Source: Lojkania enalia
Lineage: Eukaryota > Ascomycota > Dothideomycetes > Pleosporales
Assembly: GCA_010094045.1 (NCBI GenBank)
Contig: ML986660.1
Coordinates: 1 to 64,000, forward strand
Length of the DNA stretch: 64,000 nt
Direction: 5' to 3'
In this document: positions 56,417 to 64,000 of the stretch, piece by piece
Position numbering within the stretch: position 1 is the first letter of the stretch
How the letters are laid out: every line of letters starts with the position of its first letter
Notes under the pieces: model-generated
Seen by the model: the letters and a program-made list of their open reading frames with translations, nothing else
Database searches by the model: none
What the model was told of the DNA's origin: nothing
Made by a program: the position numbers and the translations under genes

Positions 56417-57684
56417 GCCTGGGCGCCTTGGGTATGTTGCCATTACCCCAATTAGCTAGTGAACAGTGGTTGTCCGCGTGCGCTCGGAAGCACACATGCT
56501 GTGCTGATACCCAAGTCCCAGCTTCCGCTCTATACGAACAGCGAGCGGCTTACCGCTCGGTGCTCACCATGTTGCTCCGAGGGTTGCTCCGAGGGATGGC
56601 GAGCGATGACTCGAGGAGCCGGGTGGGGCATGCAAAGGAGGGAGGTTGCTGAGACTGGATCACCAAATACACGAGCATCGCGACGAGCATATGTAAGATA
56701 CACAGCTTGAAGCTCAAGCAATCGGGGGTGGGCAAGACGTCAGTTCGCACCTTTTGTAAGCAAAGCCAGAATTCCAAGATTTGTTCTCGCTTGTACAAAG
56801 CTTGAGCATTAGCCGACCCGCCACAATGCTTGTCTCGCCCGATCATCGGTGACAGGCCTCGAAATGCAGAAACAGAACGGTGCACAGCGAGGTTTGGTTG
56901 CCCTTTGTTGCCCTGGATCGCTGATAGACTGCGAATGTTTGCGCATGCAGTACCAAGTGGCGGCCTAGTTACAGCGCCATCCTCGGATACTTTTGCACGC
57001 CAGGGCCCCAAGGGAAGGCTGACGATATAATCATCAGCGGTTTCGAAAGCCAATTGTCGATGACATAATTCGCCGCAATGGGCGGGTGCCGGCCGGCGCT
57101 CGGAGTTTAGGGCGTAGGAGCGGCTTCCGAATGGCTTCATTATTCTTACAAAGGAGTGATCGATGCCACCTGGAGCAATAATCAGGCACGACCCCTGCAC
57201 CGAAACCTGCCCGATGTCTGTTTAGTTACTCAAGTAGGCATGGACTACGCCCCAAGGCCGCGCCTAGCCAGTTTGTGAGGCTATAGACTGAGGGAATTGG
57301 TGGGCGGGCTTCAATACATTGGGCAACTGCGGAAATCCCGGATCGAGCTTTTGTTCTCAGAGTTGCTGATAAAATGGACCTTGCCCGCCATTTCCACGCG
57401 GCTCAAGGCCCGCCGGCCAAGTATCTCATCCTGTTCCTATTTATCAAGCGCCTCGTATTCCCTTACATCGCGTTTTCCAAATTCGGGTCCCAATTCTCTC
57501 ACGTAAGAACGCAAAAGCTGTGCAAGGCGCGCCAGCAGACAGTGCGGGCCTGGAAGCGCCCTTGAAGAGCATAACACACCCGTGCAAGACACCTTGTAGG
57601 TTCAGATAAACACCATCTCTCCCGATATTAGACCAGGTCAATTGATTCACGCCTAACCAGCTCCCAGAACCCGTACCATTTACA
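56417..57684. other. Intergenic region
   Basis: About 1.27 kb. A minus-strand frame of 216 codons (57200-56550) begins at a non-ATG codon and shows no recognisable features; I treat it as spurious. Near-duplicate segments at 56565-56603 (TTGCTCCGAGGG twice) and the C/G-rich 56860-57200 part are not explained. Confidence 0.45.
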
Positions 57685-58161
57685 ATGGCTTCCCTCCCCA
57701 TACTACCGATTCTCCTATTACTACCCCTCCCACTCATCCTTCCCACAAAAAAGAAATCAATACCAGCATTTTATGAGTCGCTTCGCGAGATGCCGCGGCT
57801 ACCACCGTCGCCGACGCTTTTCGACCGCGTGCGCTACATAGTTCACAAAGCTTACTTTCGATACCTCGTAACTGCAGGAGGCTACGTTCTTGAGCCTGTG
57901 GAACGCATTTGCGTCGACCTGTTTGTAATGGTGCTTGTCTGCGCTACCGTATACTGCGCGGTCCTGTTCTCGCCAATGGTCGTGAAACTCCTTGACTGGA
58001 TTGGGACCGGCAGTTTGGTGGGGCTAAAGAATTCAGCGATAGACAGAGGCCATGAAGAAGCACTGCGGAAATTGTCCGGCAATATGAGTCTCAGTGTAAG
58101 GACGGTGGTTGGCACAGCAAGTGCTGTCAGGGCAAACGGAACTAAAATACTCGGAGCATGA
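57685..58161 (+). CDS. Small membrane protein of unknown function
   Basis: Intronless, 158 residues, from the first ATG in frame. N-terminus MASLPILPILLLLPLPLIL is a hydrophobic leader or anchor, followed by basic KKKSIPAFYESLREM and the block PTLFDRVRYIVHKAYFRYLVTAGGYVLEPVERICVDLF. A second, longer hydrophobic segment spans about residues 77-103 (DLFVMVLVCATVYCAVLFSPMVVKLLDW), then a Gly/Ser-rich tail with RGHEEALRKLSGNM. No named family is recognised. It is likely an organelle or ER membrane protein. A short pyrimidine-rich 5' leader precedes it. Confidence 0.7.
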   Translation: MASLPILPILLLLPLPLILPTKKKSIPAFYESLREMPRLPPSPTLFDRVRYIVHKAYFRYLVTAGGYVLEPVERICVDLFVMVLVCATVYCAVLFSPMVVKLLDWIGTGSLVGLKNSAIDRGHEEALRKLSGNMSLSVRTVVGTASAVRANGTKILGA

Positions 58162-60541
58162 GCGCGCCGTGTCGCGCATTGTTAGCAGAAACTGTCTACG
58201 CTAGCGGTCGCTCACAGTCACTAGGGGTTTTCGCGTTACGTCCTACAGTCTGCGTTAGACGCGTCTCCATTCTTCTGGTCGCGACAGAATGCCGGGAATT
58301 GAAAATCAACGCATCGGCATAACAGAGGTTTAAGGAAGATATGGAAAAAAGCTGTAGAGAAGTTGATGATGCCCAGCATTCATTATATAGTATAAGCCCC
58401 GAGTTGGATACGCTGGAGTTAATTGGGGCTGCTAACGAATTTTTCATGTAGTCACGATTAATGTCTATTCTCCAGCACCACTAGGCCCAAGAACGTCTCT
58501 CCTTTCTTTTCCTCTATTGATCACTTTTTGGCTCTGCTCAAGAAAATCTGATTACAACAAGACGTCGTTTGCGAGAAATCTCCGACTCGCTAGGATGTGC
58601 CCGGCTCGAAGCGAAGCTTGCGCGCGTCGACTCGAGCTAGCCAGCACTGCATCTCCCACACCCTGTTTCTAATCTCGAGGTCAACGACCCGCTCACGCGA
58701 TATATTTCAACCGACTGATCTCCAGACTTGTCGAGACTCCGAAAACATTGCGAGAGCGAGACGGCCGTAGAAAATACCCACTCAAAGTTTGTGATTTCTT
58801 CAAATACAGTATCCACATCCACGAACGCCGCGACATTATGACAGAGATAGCCAAATTCAATGAGAGAGCCTTCATATTAGGCCGAAGAAAATATTTTAAA
58901 ATATAAAAATTCCCAATAGAACTTCCACTACCAGTAAGTGTTGAAATTGCATCTACCTGCCACTGTCTGGATCGGCTGGGCTGCCGACAACCTTCTCAGG
59001 CTGGGTCCACCCGGGCAATTTGAAGGACATGCTTCCTGGGACAGGAGATTCTGGCTTCCCGGCAGGAGTGAGCCTCTACCCATCTTGTCCGCTACGAGCA
59101 TAGAACGTATGATCCCGATCACCTGACGCAAACGCCCATGGTCCCGGCATTTTCAACCCGACTTTCACTACTACATCGGATTCTCGCTATAGTGGCAGGG
59201 CTTCGGATGACTTGAAAACTTTTCGGCTCTCTTCTCTTCCCAGAACGTGGTTGCGGTGGTTACAAGGGGAGAAGCCACCAACGCCATTTCCATGTGCGCC
59301 TGAAAACTTTTCAGTATCACGACACGTTTTCAATTCGGCCCTCACACGCCACTTGTTCACTTCCATTTGCGCAATACACCATTCACGGCGTGAACGGCTG
59401 AACAATGCGCACGCGCTAGGGATCACGGCTCCGTCGTTCTTCATATTCTTCACTTCTATTTCCGGCCTACCAAACCCCCACATTTCCAGGCAGAGTTTAC
59501 CGATATTATTGCAGCCTTCTAGGTTGCGACCATTCCGAACACCCCCCGGCCTCCAAGTTCATGTATCAGACAGTATTAGGGCCCAGCTGCAGCTAACCCA
59601 GCCAACATTCAATGGGGAATCCTGGATAGGATGAGGTCATATCTCACGATTCAATCTCCAGGTCTCGGCATAGCTAAGCGCTGGCGCTCAATTATTCCGC
59701 GATCCTTCTAGAAGCCGATCGTTTCCGATACTGCATGGCGTTCGTGGGGAACCCTGCCCGCAGGATTAATCCTCCATGGCCCGCCCAGTGGCGGCTCTCA
59801 CGGACCTTTCAATTGGAAACTAGCCAAGGGCTATTAAATAAGCCACCGGAAGAATATTGCGATGTATAGAGCCTTATATGCTGCTGGAAGGCTACCTACA
59901 ACCTTATAGGAAGGTCGGTTGGACGCTCGTGATAGCCAAGTGCCAGGCACAATTTATTGCAGGCCAATCAAGCGAGAGGCAGGAGGGGCCGCGTCCGGGG
60001 TGCCTCTGGCCCTATAAGTGGAGTGTGGGTGCCGGGTATTTGCCTCTCTATGTTAGATTGAGCGACCTGCAAATATTTTTACCATCATTTGGGATGCCTG
60101 GTACTGCCGTGATTCCAGATGGGAGACCACACCTGGGCGTAATTAACATGTCCTGATGAAGACGCGGCGTGGTGGGCTGGTGAGACGGAGATGTGGCAAG
60201 AAGAGAAGGAAGTGGACGGCTGGACATGGAGTCGAGGTTAGGGTTGGGGTTGGGGTTGGTGGGAGGAATGAACAGGAAGACACGACCATTGGCGACCACC
60301 CATCCCGCAGCATCAGGTGCCCAGGTATAAAGGAAGGGGAGTCGCCACTGCCTTCTTGCCCGCATCCAACAGTCACAGCTCACTCGACCCCCTCTTTTAA
60401 CCTCTTCGACTCCTTCGCCTCTTTCGCCAGTGACACAACACTCATCCACCGACGTACCTACTACCTATCCATACATACAAACGACAATAACAGCAATAAC
60501 AACAACAACGTACCTAATCGATCTACGACTCCAGCAGCAAC
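58162..60541. other. Long intergenic region with a telobox-like element
   Basis: About 2.4 kb without a supportable gene; ORFs at 58637-58875 (-), 59212-59634 (+), 60048-60449 (-) and 60156-60635 (+) are unconvincing. At 60236-60263 the sequence GGTTAGGGTTGGGGTTGGGG continues into GTTGGTGGG, a telomere-like hexamer series of the TTAGGG/TTGGGG kind. The last 120 bases are CT/CA-rich and form the leader of the next gene, with CAATAACAGCAATAACAAC repeats at about 60483-60510. Confidence 0.45.
60236..60263 (+). repeat. Short telomere-like repeat (TTAGGG/TTGGGG)
   Basis: Reads GTTAGGG, then GTTGGGG twice, then GTTGGTGGG, i.e. one canonical and two or three degenerate telomere hexamers, about 280 bp upstream of the small secreted protein gene. 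It could be a short interstitial telomeric sequence or a telobox bound by a Tbf1-like factor in the promoter. Confidence 0.5.
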
Positions 60542-61080
60542 ATGCGCTTCCTACTCTCCCTTGCTGCTATCGCTGCGGCCGTGGCCGCCTCCCCGCTCGC
60601 CTCACAGGCCCAGCTCCTCAAGGAGATCAACATGAAAACCGTGCAGTCTGAAGGCTGCCAGCTAACTGCTCCGCCCAACAACTGCGCCAACGCCGAGATG
60701 AAGGACATCATCTTCGAGCTCCCCAAAGAGGCCGGCACCGAGCAGACAGACCTGATCTTCAACGCCATTACCGCTTCTGGTGGTCAAATCCTCCATGACT
60801 GGAAGACGCTTGGGTAAGCAGCCCCTTCAGCCCATCTTGCACCTATTTCTATGTCCTATGGCTAGTTTTGATGTCACCACAACAACGAAGTCCCTCCCTC
60901 AATGCATAGAGGATATATTGTAGAAAGAAAAACCAGAAACTGACAGCGCAAAGAATGTTTTCGGCCTTTGTCCCCAACCAAGTCCTCAGCCTCATTCAGG
61001 CCCACGGCAACACCATCGGCCTGAAGACCTGGGAGAACGCCTGCACAGAGATCCCGTGGTGCGGAGAAGCGCCTTGCTAG
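60542..61080 (+). CDS. Small secreted protein, inhibitor I9-like fold suspected
   Basis: Exons 60542-60813 and 60954-61080, with a 140-bp intron (GTAAGC to CAAAG), give 132 residues. MRFLLSLAAIAAAVAASP is a good signal peptide. The mature part has five Cys, two in SEGCQLTAPPNNCANAEM and three in ENACTEIPWCGEAPC. The middle, DLIFNAITASGGQILHDWKT then MFSAFVPNQVLSLIQAHG, resembles the alpha/beta pattern of subtilisin propeptide / I9 inhibitors (GG.I.hdW....fSAfvp...v..l....), which continues across the intron. The join at CAAAG is the least certain: an acceptor at ACAG five bases earlier breaks the frame. Secreted Cys-rich inhibitor or effector-like protein is inference. A poly-T run of 33 lies 180 bp downstream. 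Confidence 0.65.
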
Positions 61081-61260
61081 ATTTACGTTCTGGCTCAATT
61101 GGCCGCCATGGTGAATGGAGGGCTCAGTTTACCAAGCGGCAAACAATGAGGCTGTTGCAGGCGTTCGGTGCAATGGTGAAGGCTTCTAGATGTATGATTA
61201 GTACTGCATGCAGCGGATACGGCTATGGCAGTGGGGGGTTTGTTGACCTCAAAATTTTCT

Positions 61261-61296
<36 letters not shown>

Positions 61297-62032
61297 CCAA
61301 AATAGGGATCAAACCAGCCTCTCATAGGTTCCACAAAACAGCTTCGAATCATGTCGTCAAGGGGCTTCTTAGCCAACGAGGGGATCGTGCTTCTAGATAC
61401 CATTACAGCTGTCCCATGTATAAGTCACGACAAATACCTTACAAATTCTATTTGGGTATCGGACTCATGTGTAGTTTCTAGGCATTGTAAGATGTTGTGG
61501 CGTTGATCCTTTCAATCCCTATAGCTTTTTCTCCGTCCGTAGGTGGCTAGAATCCACGCTAGCGCATTGTAGTGTTAGAATGCGCCTTTGTCTCGTGCTA
61601 GGACTTGTTAAATCCGGATATGCCAAGCGAGTGAGAACTTCAATTATAAAGCTTTCCCCCTTCTCGTGCAACGACTTGTGGTTTGTGCGACTGTGAGACG
61701 TGGGGATTGTGGCATCGCTGTGATACTGCGGGGAATTATAGGATATATCTGGAAATGTCTCCCAGATTTGGGAAATCCAATGCATCGTCCCACGTAACCA
61801 ATGATCAGCACAGTGCCAAAATCTGGGGAGGAAGCAAGGGTCAAATATCTTGCACTATTAGCGGCCTAGACATTATAATTCGAGAGAAAGTAAGACTGAG
61901 ATTGGTGTTGAATGACTTCACAACATTCCACGCCAACATTCCTCTCTCTGGGCCGTCATCAACCCTTGAAATATAACAGCTCATCAACGCCTTATCCCCA
62001 TGTATCCCCATCAAATGCACCATTCATCTACC
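61081..62032. other. Intergenic with 33-bp poly-T
   Basis: A run of 33 T occupies 61264-61296. The sequence right of it, read on the minus strand, contains GGTTTGATCCC, one base from the tRNA B-box consensus, ahead of the A-tract. No other gene is supportable. Confidence 0.5.
61264..61296 (-). repeat. Poly(A) tract (as poly-T on + strand)
   Basis: 33 consecutive T on the + strand, i.e. a 33-A run on the minus strand. A retroposed 3' end (SINE-like or cDNA-derived) is possible; see the hypothesis under findings. Confidence 0.9.
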
Positions 62033-62948
62033 ATGCCTCGACCACCTCCCCACCCCCTACTCCTCGCAACTACCCTCATCGCCCTTTCCAACATCGCCAA
62101 AGCCGCAGTATGTGGCGACCGGGGCTCACACGACTTCAGCAAGCAGAGCTTCTACATGGGTAACTTCTTCTTCGGCGCGCCTAGTACGTTCTCGCTGTGT
62201 GCCGACTTCTGCAAAAAAGATGCGCCGCGGTGTAAGAGTTTCCGGTACAGCTACTACTCGGATGCGAATAGTCAATACTGCGAGTACTTCGAGAACTACA
62301 TGTACGTGCGAACGGAAGTAAACTCTTTACGTAGCGGATTCTGCGGAAGAAAAAAAAAAAAAAATAAATAAATAAATAAAGGAGAAATTGAGAAAATGAA
62401 ACCAAACGAAAAGGACTAGAATGGAAAGCCAGACGCGGAAACGCGAGCAAGTTGCAACGGTAATGCAGATTCCACGGCTGACGACGACTAGCAACGAGCC
62501 CTCCACCTGGTTCACCCCCCAATCCGACGAACCATACTACTACTTCGACATGGACTGCATCGGGTTCCCCGAATACAACACCCCCTCTGCCAATGCCGCC
62601 AGCACCACGACGACGTCGACGGCCATCTCCCGCATCACTGTGACCACAACCTACACGCAGAACAACGTGACGCCATCCACCGTCACGAGAACCGAGACCG
62701 TGACGTCGGTCCAACAAGTGCAGGTGAGGGCCCGGAACATTGCGAGTCTTAGCCGAGAAAATGGCTTTCTAACCAATGCGCGAGAATAGCATCCTGCGAG
62801 AACGGCGACGGTGACGGTGAATAGGATTGTTACGTCGACGGCGAGGGTTACGATGATGAGATTGTCGACCAGGACTATAACGAGACCGGTCACTAGGACG
62901 AAGATGGTGACGATGACGGTGATGAGGACGGCGACGAAGGGACGTTAA
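62033..62948 (+). CDS. Secreted Cys-rich protein with Thr-rich tail
   Basis: Proposed exons 62033-62301, 62492-62723 and 62790-62948 (219 residues). MPRPPPHPLLLATTLIALSNIAKA is a signal peptide, then AVCGDRGSHDF starts a Cys-rich module with CADFC, RCKSF, YCEYF and, after the first intron, YYYFDMDCIGFPEYN; the pattern is like a small apple/PAN-type or fungal secreted domain, but I do not assign a family. The remaining 90 residues are Thr/Val-rich (TTTTSTAISRITVTTTYTQN) and probably O-glycosylated. Intron 1 (190 bp, GTACGT to GACTAG) contains an A15 run and a TAAA microsatellite; intron 2 (66 bp, GTGAGG to GAATAG) is clear with branch CTAAC. If intron 1 is not spliced the first frame ends at 62371. 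Confidence 0.55.
62350..62381 (+). repeat. A15 run and (TAAA) microsatellite
   Basis: Fifteen A (62350-62364) followed by four TAAA units, within a proposed intron of the secreted protein gene. Likely length-variable between strains. Confidence 0.85.
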
Positions 62949-63164
62949 TGGAATGGTTGGGTGGGACGGACGGTCGAATGACGGCTCTCTCGACCTCGTT
63001 GAGTTTACGATTGCATTTCTTTTTCAACATATATTACTCTTTAGTTAAATTTGGATTCTCAGGCCAAAAGAACGAAAAATTACAGTCTATGTACCGCTAT
63101 GCTACACATGCAACTAGCAAAATGCACACCAAGTCCCAATTCTTCGAACTATGCAAAAATATAT
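62949..63164. terminator. Convergent 3' ends of the secreted protein and SPF1
   Basis: A 216-bp gap between convergent genes that must hold both cleavage/polyadenylation sites. No separate feature is recognised. Confidence 0.35.
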
Positions 63165-64000
63165 TCAAGCCTTCACTCCTCTAAATTTCGCCTCCTCCTC
63201 TTCATTCCTTTTCCTCTGAGCCTCCCTTTCCTCCTCCAACCTCCTCTCCTCCTCTCTCTTCAACTGATCTGGCCGCCTAATCGCGATATCCTTTGGCTTA
63301 TAATCGCTAAATGCCCACTTTAGGCCCTTTTCAATGATCCAGCATCCAGCATAGTCCGCAATCATGATGCTAGTAAGCATGACCTTGAAATCGTATGTGA
63401 AAGGTACAAGCCGAAGCTTTTCGTTGATCTCGGGGATGAATTCTGTAGCGCAGGAGAACGCGACGCCAGACACGAGGACAAGACCCCAGTACATGCCGCG
63501 GTTCTCGCGGATAGATTCACGGAAGGGGCGACCTTGGTAGTTAATTGCGAAAGTAGAGATTTGCTGGATGAGCTGGAGGAGATAAATGGCGGAATTTAGA
63601 AGCGAAGGTTCAAAGTCCTTTTCAAGGTCAATGTTCTCTTCTTTCTTCTCATGGCGTTGCACGTATTGCGAGACATAGATGAGAGTGACGATGTGGATGG
63701 CGAACTGGCCAAGGACAGAGCCGATGATATAGAAATTGAAAATGTTGTGCTGAGGACGCTCCTTGGACAGCTGCTCAACAGGCTGCATCATGGTTAGCAC
63801 GCGAGTCTCAGCGACGCGGGAAAATATACATACCTTAGCACGTGAGATGGACAAGAAGCAGACGCTCATCATCATACCGGAAATTGTGACTTGGCCGTCA
63901 CCAAACTTAATACCATCTAGATAAAGCACACTCAAACTGTAGGCAGAGATTAGACAATTGAGAGCGAGAATTTTGTACATCTGAATAGTAGCCACCAATG
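63165..64000 (-). CDS. SPF1: P5A-type ATPase, C-terminal part (SPF1), runs off the window
   Basis: Visible exons are 64000-63834 (open beyond the window) and 63782-63165, joined by a 51-bp intron (GTATGT to TGCAG, branch CTAAC), giving about 261 C-terminal residues. MYKILALNCLISAYSLSVLYLDGIKFGDGQVTISGMMMS then CFLSISRAKPVEQLSKERPQ is the C-terminal transmembrane part of P5A ATPases, and IFNFYIIGSVLGQFAIHIVTLIYVSQ, AIYLLQLIQQISTFAINYQGRPF and MIADYAGCWIIEKGLKWAFSDYKPKDIA complete about five hydrophobic helices. The last 30 residues are a charged Glu/Arg coiled tail. In yeast Spf1p (human ATP13A1) sits in the ER and dislocates mistargeted transmembrane helices. The catalytic P-domain lies outside the window. 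Stop at 63165. Confidence 0.92.
   Translation of the reverse strand, partial: LVATIQMYKILALNCLISAYSLSVLYLDGIKFGDGQVTISGMMMSVCFLSISRAKVCIFSRVAETRVLTMMQPVEQLSKERPQHNIFNFYIIGSVLGQFAIHIVTLIYVSQYVQRHEKKEENIDLEKDFEPSLLNSAIYLLQLIQQISTFAINYQGRPFRESIRENRGMYWGLVLVSGVAFSCATEFIPEINEKLRLVPFTYDFKVMLTSIMIADYAGCWIIEKGLKWAFSDYKPKDIAIRRPDQLKREEERRLEEEREAQRKRNEEEEAKFRGVKA

Noticed and set aside
56550..57200. 216-codon minus-strand ORF between VAC1 and the small membrane protein
   Set aside because: Starts at a non-ATG codon, has no recognised blocks and reads as mixed low-quality sequence.
59212..59634. 140-codon plus-strand ORF
   Set aside because: Composition and lack of any motif make it look random; no splice partners.
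1..64000. tRNA or rRNA genes
   Set aside because: I looked for A/B-box pairs and found only an isolated B-box-like GGTTTGATCCC at the poly-T site, without a cloverleaf.
1..64000. Transposon ORFs (reverse transcriptase, integrase, transposase)
   Set aside because: No motif such as YxDD, DDE/DDD or a chromodomain was recognised in any frame; A-tracts alone are not enough.

Overview
The window is a piece of nuclear DNA from a filamentous ascomycete (Pezizomycotina). The evidence is short introns (about 45-190 bp, mostly 45-70) with GT...AG ends and CTRAC-type branch points, about 1-1.5 kb genes on both strands, and recognisable fungal families (DUG3, MME1, LSH/MUS-30, METTL16, MET8, VAC1/PEP7, SPF1, CBM18, PTH11-like rhodopsin domain, TRI12-type MFS). 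I could not place it in a class. Gene models were built by joining exons by hand, checking frame across each splice site; I ran no database search.

Layout. 1-12.7 kb: a gene-poor start with an unidentified exon series, an amino-acid permease (-), an F-box-like protein (-), a small single-TM protein (+), a DUG3 glutathione-degradation amidotransferase (-). 12.9-18.2 kb: an FAD monooxygenase (-), a SAP-like membrane protein (-) and, divergently, the mitochondrial carrier MME1 (+). 18.2-22.6 kb: a decayed 4.4 kb stretch holding the wreck of a DHA1-type MFS transporter and a Tyr/Asp-rich small ORF. 22.6-26.4 kb: a GNAT acetyltransferase and the LSH/DDM1/MUS-30 chromatin remodeller.

26.6-45.6 kb is accessory in character: P450 (-), rhodopsin-domain receptor-like protein (+), second P450 (+), SDR (-), UbiA-family prenyltransferase/terpene-cyclase-like enzyme (+), secreted triple-CBM18 protein (+), TRI12-type efflux pump (-), D-erythronate-dehydrogenase-like NAD epimerase (-). 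It reads as a candidate terpenoid biosynthetic cluster whose only scaffold-forming enzyme is the UbiA-family protein. Genes are separated by long AT-rich spacers, and several short inverted CGG-type motifs lie in the promoters.

45.6-64 kb returns to housekeeping genes: an uncharacterised 405-aa protein (-), a broken unknown gene fragment (-), a glycine-rich protein (+), METTL16-type U6 snRNA methyltransferase (-), MET8 siroheme synthase (-) divergent from the endosomal FYVE protein VAC1 (+, with a 23-nt micro-exon), a small membrane protein (+), two small secreted proteins (+), and the C-terminal end of the ER P5A-ATPase SPF1 (-), which runs off the right edge. No tRNA, rRNA, intact transposon or centromeric/telomeric array was seen.
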